DNA from: an uncultured Bacteroidales bacterium
Lineage (GTDB): Bacteria > Bacteroidota > Bacteroidia > Bacteroidales > UBA932
Length of the DNA stretch: 10,365 bases
Reading direction: 5' to 3'
NCBI GenBank assembly: GCA_902461985.1
Contig: CABQAB010000046.1
Span: forward strand, 1-10,365
Both the position numbers and the translations under genes were made by a program. Below, piece after piece: positions 1 to 5,991 of the stretch (position 1 is its first letter; each line of letters starts with the position of its first letter). A model generated the notes under the pieces. That model was not told the DNA's origin and made no database searches. It saw only the letters and a list, made by a program, of their open reading frames with translations.

Positions 1-2059
1 CGGAGAGGATATAGCGTATGTCCACACAGACGCATTTGTTGTAGCCCGGGGTGTAGGAGGCATCGCTGGCGAGGGATTCCTTGTTGCCGTCAAAAGCCAG
101 TCCCACAAGTTCGCCCTTTGCGTTCAGGACAGGGGAGCCTGAATTGCCTCCGGTAATGTCGCAGTCATTGAGGAAATTTACCGGGTACTCCTTACCAAGG
201 CCTGCCAGGAATATCCTGAAGTCATCCCGAAGCCTGAAATCGTAATTGCTGCTGTCCTCTTTTTCGAATATGCCCTTCGTGCGGCTTTGCCAGCCGTTTA
301 CGACCGCATCGCGTGGTTTCAGCGTGCACACCCGACCGTAAGTGATTCTCATGGTGGAGTTCGCATCCGGATACAGGGCTTCGCCCCTGTCCCTGCGCAT
401 CTCGTAAAGCGCATTGGTGAATTCACGTTCGAGTGTTATTGCGTCCGCCTCTCCTGCAGCCTCCTTGACGGCATTGTTGAACCTGACTATCTTCACGTCC
501 TGGAGGAACCGCACCAGGGAATCATCCTTCAGCTCATCTTTCAGTTCCCGGCCACAGCCTTCCGGTTTTCCTGCAGTGAGCCTGCTGCTCTTCCATACAT
601 GTTCCGCAAGCGCATTGAAATCGCAGTTTCCGTCGGCGGTGAACTGCTCCACGAGTCCTTTCTGATAGTCAGACCAGTATTCCGAAGGCACGTTTTCAAG
701 AAACTTTACCGCAGAATGTATGAAGAGGTCTTTTTCGACTCTCAGGTCAATTTCGTCATAGACATCCATCCATCTGCTGCCGCCATGGCCCTTGCCGTGT
801 CCCTTTCCTGCGAAGGAGTTGCTGAGTCGAGAAGTCATGAGGGCTATGCGGCTGCCGCGGATAATGGTTTCCCTGAACCATATCCTGTCCCTCTGGATGT
901 CGTTGGTGGCAGAATAATACTTCTCTAACTGCCCGGACAGATTGCCCCAGCGGGCTTGTCTGCCGCTGTCCCGGGATATCCATTCCGCAACTTCCTTTTC
1001 CCTCGCTTTCCTCTCTTCCGACACGCCGAAGCGGTTCCAGCAGAGTACCTCGCCCTCGTTAAGTTCCTGCACATTGCTGAGGGAAAAATACCAGTCCTGA
1101 TATTTCAGCCTGATCTGAGGGTCCGCATCCATCCATTTCCTGACGATTTCCATCTGCTCCTTGCGCAGGAGATTGGACACGGGCAGCCCGTAGTCCTTCT
1201 GGAAATCCAGTTTGAACGAAGACGAAAAGCGGTCAGTCCTGCCCGGATAACCGATGACCATATTGAAGTCCCCCTCTTTCAGGCCTTTGGTCGAGATTTT
1301 CAGTTTCTTCGCTGGATGCATAGGCACATTGTCCGCGGAATAGTCCGCCGGGCTTCCGTCAGGGGCGCAATAGATGCGGTAGAGAGCGAAATCGCATTTG
1401 TGCTGAGGCCATTCCCAGTTGTCCGTGTCTCCGCCGAAAGCAGCCACGCTCACAGGGGGAGCTGCGACTAATCGTATGTCCCTGTAGACTTCGTAGAGGG
1501 CGAGATAATACTTTTCTCCGCCCCACATCGAGCTCAGAGAAGCCTCCAGTCCTGGATTCGACTCGTTGTGGCGTTTTTCGACAATATAGCTGAGCTTCCT
1601 CATGCCGACCGGTTTCCCCTCGGCCGCAAACTTGTCTTTCAGCTGCAGCACCTCGTCAGTGACATCCAGCACCTTTTTCAGAAAGTATATGCTTTTGCCC
1701 GGGATATGCCTTTCCTCATCGGCTCTCAATGCCCAGAAACCGTCTTCAAGATAGTTCTTTTCGCCGCTGCTCAGGCTGTGGACATCCCCGAAGGCGCAGT
1801 GATGGTTGGTAATCACAAGCCCTTCGTCCGAAATCACGCTGCCGGTGCATCCGAAGTCCAGCGACACCACGGCATCGCACAGACTGCTTCCGGGGGCGTC
1901 CGCATTGTATATCTCCCTGCCTTTGAGTTTCAGCCCCCTGGCCTTCATGTTCTTTTCAAGGGCCTTGTCAATGGCGTTTACCAGCCACATCCCCTCATCT
2001 GCATACGCCTGTGCCGACAATCCAAGCACAAGAGCGGCGATAATCACTATCTTTTTCAT
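1..2059 (-). CDS. S46 family dipeptidyl-peptidase, DPP7-like (3' end cut by window)
   Basis: Exported serine dipeptidyl-peptidase that removes dipeptides from the N-termini of oligopeptides, typically in the periplasm of amino-acid-fermenting Bacteroidales. The frame is open from ATG at 2059 to base 1 (686 codons, no stop). It has a signal peptide (residues 1-20, ending AQAYA) and the mature start DEGMWL usual for the family. The chymotrypsin-like catalytic motifs are all present: TNHHC at 84-88 (His), DTDNWEWP at 211-218 (Asp) and GGNSGSPV around Ser640. The residue 18 after the serine is Gly658 (FDGN). In P. gingivalis enzymes this position is Gly in DPP7 (hydrophobic P1) and Arg in DPP11 (acidic P1), so DPP7-like specificity is inferred. 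Family members are about 710-720 residues, so roughly 25 C-terminal residues are missing. It is the last visible gene of the leftward operon, 12 bp after the Fe-S gene, with no SD. An odd GKGHGKGHGG stretch lies at 418-427. Confidence 0.95.
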   Translation of the reverse strand, partial: MKKIVIIAALVLGLSAQAYADEGMWLVNAIDKALEKNMKARGLKLKGREIYNADAPGSSLCDAVVSLDFGCTGSVISDEGLVITNHHCAFGDVHSLSSGEKNYLEDGFWALRADEERHIPGKSIYFLKKVLDVTDEVLQLKDKFAAEGKPVGMRKLSYIVEKRHNESNPGLEASLSSMWGGEKYYLALYEVYRDIRLVAAPPVSVAAFGGDTDNWEWPQHKCDFALYRIYCAPDGSPADYSADNVPMHPAKKLKISTKGLKEGDFNMVIGYPGRTDRFSSSFKLDFQKDYGLPVSNLLRKEQMEIVRKWMDADPQIRLKYQDWYFSLSNVQELNEGEVLCWNRFGVSEERKAREKEVAEWISRDSGRQARWGNLSGQLEKYYSATNDIQRDRIWFRETIIRGSRIALMTSRLSNSFAGKGHGKGHGGSRWMDVYDEIDLRVEKDLFIHSAVKFLENVPSEYWSDYQKGLVEQFTADGNCDFNALAEHVWKSSRLTAGKPEGCGRELKDELKDDSLVRFLQDVKIVRFNNAVKEAAGEADAITLEREFTNALYEMRRDRGEALYPDANSTMRITYGRVCTLKPRDAVVNGWQSRTKGIFEKEDSSNYDFRLRDDFRIFLAGLGKEYPVNFLNDCDITGGNSGSPVLNAKGELVGLAFDGNKESLASDASYTPGYNKCVCVDIRYILS

Positions 2060-2071
2060 AGACGGCCAGAC

Positions 2072-4105
2072 TTATTCACCTATATATTTGTGGACACTTC
2101 CCTCGGTCTTGCGGAAATCCATCTTTGCATCGATTTCTCGCACGTCGTCCTTGCTGTAGGTGATGGTCCATTTTTCCATGTCCAGCAGTTCCTTCACCCG
2201 TGCCGCGGTCATAGGGGCGGCGAAACGTATCTGGATGGAAGGCACGTAGTCTCCGTTCAGCCGCGTGTAGACACCTATTATGCCCTCATGTGAAGAGAGG
2301 TGGTTGCTGACATAAGGCATCGTGCGGCGTATGATAGGCTTCTCGTAATTGTAGTCGGCGATTTCGTAGACATACTGCGGCTTGCCCTTGTTCTCCTCCA
2401 CCCTCTGGCTGAATTCGGCAGTGAAAGCAGAAGTCGTCATGAACATCTTCTGCAGGTAGTCCTGAACTGAAATCGTCTCATAGCCAGGCTCCATCCTTAC
2501 GAATTCGAAATCGACCGGGGTGTCTTTCGTTCCTCCCCCGTGCACAGGCATACTGAGCACCTTCTTCTCCACGATTTCCCTGAACCATTCCTCGTCTATG
2601 CTGTCGTCTTCGAGCATATAGACCTTGACTATCATAGGGCAGGCGAATTCCGATTCTAGACCGAAAATGCTCTTTCCCGTGTTGCGGAGCTGCAGACCGA
2701 GATAGTTCAAATCGAGTTTGTCATACATCTTTTCGGTGCGTATGGTCACGATGCGGAGAGAATCCACCTTGTTGTGGTCCGGAGTCCATATTCTGAACAT
2801 CGAAGGAGTGAATATGGCTTCGCGTACGGCCGTCTCGTCTGTAACCTCAGGGTCGATGAGGATTTCGGCCTTATGATGGTGTACGAAAGTCTTTACTCCG
2901 TGCACGCCGGGGATTCTTTCTAATTTTGCCTTGAATGCCATGGAGCTGCCGTAGCATTTCACGGATCTCAGACCCTCCAGTTCGATTGTTCTGAGTCTGC
3001 TTTCAGGGACGCCCCTTGTGACTCCGGTTGAGTCGGTCTGCTCTATGCCCCATTTCATATTGATGGTAGGAAGTTCGAAGAGAGTGCCGGCCCAGATGCC
3101 TGCGGCCACGGCTATGACGGTGACGAGTGCCGGAACATATTTCCAGAAGCCTCCCTTCGCCTTGCTGCTGATTCCGGTCTGTATCGCGCCGGTAGCACAT
3201 GATGCTACACATTCACCGCAGAGGGTACAGTCCACATGGGTGAAGCGTCCCTCCCTTGCGCGGGCAAGGTCGATATGGTAAGGGCAATGACGAACACAGG
3301 CCTGGCAACGGTTGCAGAGGCTGTCGTCCTTGACTATCGTGACAAGCTGGAGCACGGGATGCACCGCGAAAATTTCTATCAGATAGCCCGCGCCGCAGAA
3401 TACTGCGAATACCGCAATCCAGTTCACAGGCACTCCCAAGATGCCCAAGACGACTGCGCAACCGAAAAGAAGCAGTACCCACACCCAGTATTTGAACGAG
3501 TTGGATGCCGCTCCGAGAGGGCAGACATAACGGCACCAGAATCTGTCGACCAGAAATCCTCCTAAAATCACCAAGACTATGGAAGTTATTGACATCCACA
3601 GGGTAATCTCTCCCTTGAAACCTGTGGCGACCGCATAATAAGGGTCGAGGTTCTTGCAGAAAAGTTCGCTCGCAGTCACCGTGGAATAGAGGATGACGAA
3701 AAGCAGGGCGTATTTGAACAGTCGAAGAATCTTGTCAGCAACGCTGCCGTTCCGTATGCTTATGCCCTTCTTCCAGCCGAAAGCCTTGCGCAGTCCTGTA
3801 AGAAAATCCTCAATCGTGCCTATCGGGCAGAGGTAACCGCAGAAAAGTTTGCCTAAAAGCATTATGGCCACGGCGAGAACTATGCCCATCATCACCTGTA
3901 CTGAAGACATCGAGCAGGGCAGGGTGTTGTTGGTCGCGTAGGTTGCGAGGGCTTCGAGTCCTCCCATGGGACACCATGCTTCAGGGTCGGGTTTTTCCCC
4001 GCCGAATTTGATGATGCCTCCGAGGACGAGTACGAGTGCGGCGAGAACACCCCATTGAAGGAGAGTCTTCTGCCAGTTTTTCAGTATCAGTCTATGCTTT
4101 GCCAT
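2072..4105 (-). CDS. Polytopic membrane 4Fe-4S protein (NapH/NosR/YccM-like) with HMA-like periplasmic tail
   Basis: Probable membrane electron-transfer protein, 677 residues. About seven hydrophobic helices are visible (near 15-33, 70-87, 128-146, 168-187, 205-224, 227-247, 323-341). Family hallmarks are WCPMGG at 44-49, the two Cys-Pro loops CGYLCP (89-94) and CRYVCP (191-196), and two ferredoxin-type sites: C264/C267/C270/C274 followed by Pro, and C293/C296/C299/C303 followed by Ala. The basic N-terminus and basic loops put the cysteine loops and ferredoxin domain in the cytoplasm, and the ~335 residues after helix 7 in the periplasm. Within that tail, about 370-432 looks like a heavy-metal-associated (HMA) beta-alpha-beta fold, but with one Cys (C384, in KCYGSS) instead of CxxC, and a HHH at 409-411. 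I do not recognise the rest (435-677). The gene lies 9 bp after the C69 gene and 12 bp before the S46 gene. Known relatives pass electrons to periplasmic reductases; the partner here is unknown. Confidence 0.88.
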   Translation of the reverse strand: MAKHRLILKNWQKTLLQWGVLAALVLVLGGIIKFGGEKPDPEAWCPMGGLEALATYATNNTLPCSMSSVQVMMGIVLAVAIMLLGKLFCGYLCPIGTIEDFLTGLRKAFGWKKGISIRNGSVADKILRLFKYALLFVILYSTVTASELFCKNLDPYYAVATGFKGEITLWMSITSIVLVILGGFLVDRFWCRYVCPLGAASNSFKYWVWVLLLFGCAVVLGILGVPVNWIAVFAVFCGAGYLIEIFAVHPVLQLVTIVKDDSLCNRCQACVRHCPYHIDLARAREGRFTHVDCTLCGECVASCATGAIQTGISSKAKGGFWKYVPALVTVIAVAAGIWAGTLFELPTINMKWGIEQTDSTGVTRGVPESRLRTIELEGLRSVKCYGSSMAFKAKLERIPGVHGVKTFVHHHKAEILIDPEVTDETAVREAIFTPSMFRIWTPDHNKVDSLRIVTIRTEKMYDKLDLNYLGLQLRNTGKSIFGLESEFACPMIVKVYMLEDDSIDEEWFREIVEKKVLSMPVHGGGTKDTPVDFEFVRMEPGYETISVQDYLQKMFMTTSAFTAEFSQRVEENKGKPQYVYEIADYNYEKPIIRRTMPYVSNHLSSHEGIIGVYTRLNGDYVPSIQIRFAAPMTAARVKELLDMEKWTITYSKDDVREIDAKMDFRKTEGSVHKYIGE

Positions 4106-4114
4106 AATGTGGAA

Positions 4115-5899
4115 TTATTTTTCTTCGATAATGTTTCCGTGGTCTCTTGCCACAGTGCGTTTCCAGAGTTCAGAGTAGCCAGGCTGGGTGATGCCGCCAG
4201 GAATATGGTCTGTGTAGCCGTTGGTGACCCACGAGCCGTCAGGATTCTGTGCCTTCACGTTCCCGTCGATGAATTTGACGAGGAGCAGTTCTTCGAGCTG
4301 TACCCATTTCCCGAAAATCTCGTCAGCCGTTTTCACTGAGAAATCAGTGACGAAAGCCCTTGTATCTGCGAATCTGTCGAAAGTTTTGGGCTTGCGCTCG
4401 TTCCTGCGTATGAATTTCTGTGGTTTCTCCATGTCAGCAGCGTAGATCGCGAGAGCCGTGGAGTCTGCCGCAGCAAGTTTTTCTGTGCATCCGTTTTCCC
4501 ACTCGTCAATGGCCGTCCTGACAGTCGGAGCCATGATGTCGTATGCCTTGTAGCAGGCGTTGGCCACCCGGTTGCACATCCAGAAAGCCGAAGTCGGCGA
4601 ATATTTCAGCATATTGCCGTTTCCCTCCCTGAAGCACTCGGGCACAATGTCAGTATTGGTGTATATAGGGGTAAGCCAGGATGTCGCCGCATCGTCACAG
4701 CCGAACCAGATGACGCCTCCTATGATGTCAGGAAGCCATCCCCTGCTCTGTCCTACGAACCAGAAACCGGTCTGCTGGGTCGCAATCGCCCTCTCGTTCA
4801 CATACTGTTTCCCGTCCACTTCAAAGCCCATAGGCCTCCACCTGTAAGGCAGACGGTTGCCGCCGGCACCGATATCGGCTGTCATATCCATAGGGGTACC
4901 TTCAAAATGGTCTCTCATTGCATCTGCAACTTCTTTCACACCAACTTTTCCGGCCGGTTTCACAAACAGAGGGAATCTCTTGCTCTTGTCATAACCCATG
5001 GCATAGTCAATATACTCCGAGGCGTCACGGGTCACTTCTACCCCGTTCTCGTCTATGAAAGTGAATTTCCCCTTGCAGAGTATGTTGAAAGCTGACCATG
5101 CTCTTGATTCACAGGCTCTCATGCCTCCGAAATCCAGCGGCGCATAGGTGTCGCAGAAACTGAATTCCTCGTCCTTTCCGTCGAACCAGCCCTTTTCTCT
5201 CGCGAACGAAATGACATCGGGAGCATAGAGGCAGTTTTCGTGGTCGTCGAGAGGGAATGTGCTGATTCTCGCCTGGTTCGCATGGGCGCAGATATATCCG
5301 TCAGGAACTCTTCTCGCCACCCATACAATGCCTTTGTCGGCATTTTCCCCGTTCTCGATGCGGCAGCCTTTGCCTATGAGGTCCATAACCCAGACCTCGT
5401 CCTTGTCAGCTATGGAAAAGCTCTCGCCTTCGGAATAATAGCCGTAGTCGTTTGCAAGGGAAACTATGACGCTGATGGCCTCCCTTGCCGAAGATGCCCT
5501 TTCGAGGGCTATATAAATCAATGAACCATAATCCATTGTTCCGGTGGAATCCCAAAGTTCGCTGCGTCCGCCGTAAGTCGTTTCTGCAATGATGAGCTGG
5601 TGTTCGTTCATGTTGCCCACCCTCTTATATGTGTGTCCCGCTTCAGGGATGCGCCCGAGGTATTTCCCTGTGTCCCAGTCCACAACGTCTCTCCAGGAGC
5701 CTTTTTCGTGATATCCGCCCGCCTTGAAATAGAGTTCGCCGAAAAGCTGGTGCGAGTCGGCTGCGTAGGAAATCATGCAGGAACCGTCCCTGCTCGCCCC
5801 CTTGCTTATGAGAATGTTGGAACACGCTTCCGAATCAATCGCCGGAAACAGAACGAGAAGCGCGGCCGCGCCGGTGGAAATTTTCTGCAGTATATTCAT
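4115..5899 (-). CDS. Exported C69 family dipeptidase (Ntn hydrolase)
   Basis: Peptidase of family C69 (PepD type), which hydrolyses dipeptides; 594 residues, in the range of Bacteroidales members. The signal peptide spans residues 1-25 (ends DSEA). Cleavage would expose Cys26 as the new N-terminus, matching the Ntn-hydrolase mechanism in which an N-terminal Cys is the nucleophile. The following ACSNILISKGASRDGS is the typical family opening. Other family blocks are NMNEHQ (96-101), the TTYGGR stretch (107-112), MDYGSLIYIAL (122-132) and EVWVMDLIGKG (168-178). The residues before Cys26 (S-E-A) make a poor lipobox, so a lipoprotein is less likely. It is the first gene of the leftward operon. 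The ATG at 5899 was chosen because it gives an immediate signal peptide and sits about 25 nt from a predicted transcription start. There is no SD. Dipeptides released by the S46 enzyme of the same operon would be plausible substrates (inference). Confidence 0.93.
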   Translation of the reverse strand: MNILQKISTGAAALLVLFPAIDSEACSNILISKGASRDGSCMISYAADSHQLFGELYFKAGGYHEKGSWRDVVDWDTGKYLGRIPEAGHTYKRVGNMNEHQLIIAETTYGGRSELWDSTGTMDYGSLIYIALERASSAREAISVIVSLANDYGYYSEGESFSIADKDEVWVMDLIGKGCRIENGENADKGIVWVARRVPDGYICAHANQARISTFPLDDHENCLYAPDVISFAREKGWFDGKDEEFSFCDTYAPLDFGGMRACESRAWSAFNILCKGKFTFIDENGVEVTRDASEYIDYAMGYDKSKRFPLFVKPAGKVGVKEVADAMRDHFEGTPMDMTADIGAGGNRLPYRWRPMGFEVDGKQYVNERAIATQQTGFWFVGQSRGWLPDIIGGVIWFGCDDAATSWLTPIYTNTDIVPECFREGNGNMLKYSPTSAFWMCNRVANACYKAYDIMAPTVRTAIDEWENGCTEKLAAADSTALAIYAADMEKPQKFIRRNERKPKTFDRFADTRAFVTDFSVKTADEIFGKWVQLEELLLVKFIDGNVKAQNPDGSWVTNGYTDHIPGGITQPGYSELWKRTVARDHGNIIEEK

Positions 5900-5930
5900 G
5901 TTTTTTGATATTTCTATTTTTCGGCAATCA

Positions 5931-5938
5931 CAAAAATA
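5931..5938 (-). promoter_or_regulatory. Predicted -7 box of the leftward peptidase/Fe-S operon
   Basis: Read on the minus strand (5938 to 5931) the sequence is TATTTTTG, a perfect match to the Bacteroides -7 consensus TAnnTTTG. Transcription would start near 5924, giving a leader of about 25 nt before the C69 ATG at 5899. No good -33 TTTG is seen at the expected distance, so this rests on the -7 box, its position and the lack of any other candidate in the gap. Confidence 0.5.
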
Positions 5939-5950
5939 TACATTTTTTTA

Positions 5951-5958
5951 TAATTTTG
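5951..5958 (+). promoter_or_regulatory. Predicted -7 box of the rightward TonB-receptor operon
   Basis: TAATTTTG is a perfect match to the Bacteroides -7 consensus TAnnTTTG. The predicted start near 5965 leaves a leader of about 27 nt before the receptor ATG at 5992. The -33 element is not recognisable. This box is only 12 bp from the opposing -7 box, so the two polymerase footprints must overlap. The rest of the 5900-5991 gap is AT-rich, with no RNA gene and only a short ATACA/TGTAT inverted repeat (5938-5942 and 5957-5961) as a possible regulator site. Confidence 0.5.
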
Positions 5959-5991
5959 TATGTTTATATATGGTATAAGACCTGTGTTTAT

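Noticed and set aside
287..2293. Open plus-strand frames at 287-928, 956-1471 and 1568-2293
   Set aside because: They are antisense to the S46 peptidase, whose catalytic motifs and signal peptide are all on the minus strand; their proteins have no recognisable domain.
2060..4114. Internal promoters or terminators in the 2060-2071 and 4106-4114 gaps
   Set aside because: The gaps are only 12 and 9 bp and contain no hairpin or -7 box.
5822..5899. C69 dipeptidase as a lipoprotein anchored at Cys26
   Set aside because: Residues at -3 and -2 are Ser and Glu, not a lipobox, and Cys26 is explained as the Ntn nucleophile.
5905..5991. Upstream extension of the receptor start to ATG 5905
   Set aside because: It would place both -7 boxes inside the coding sequence and bury the signal peptide behind 29 aromatic-rich residues from AT-rich intergenic DNA.
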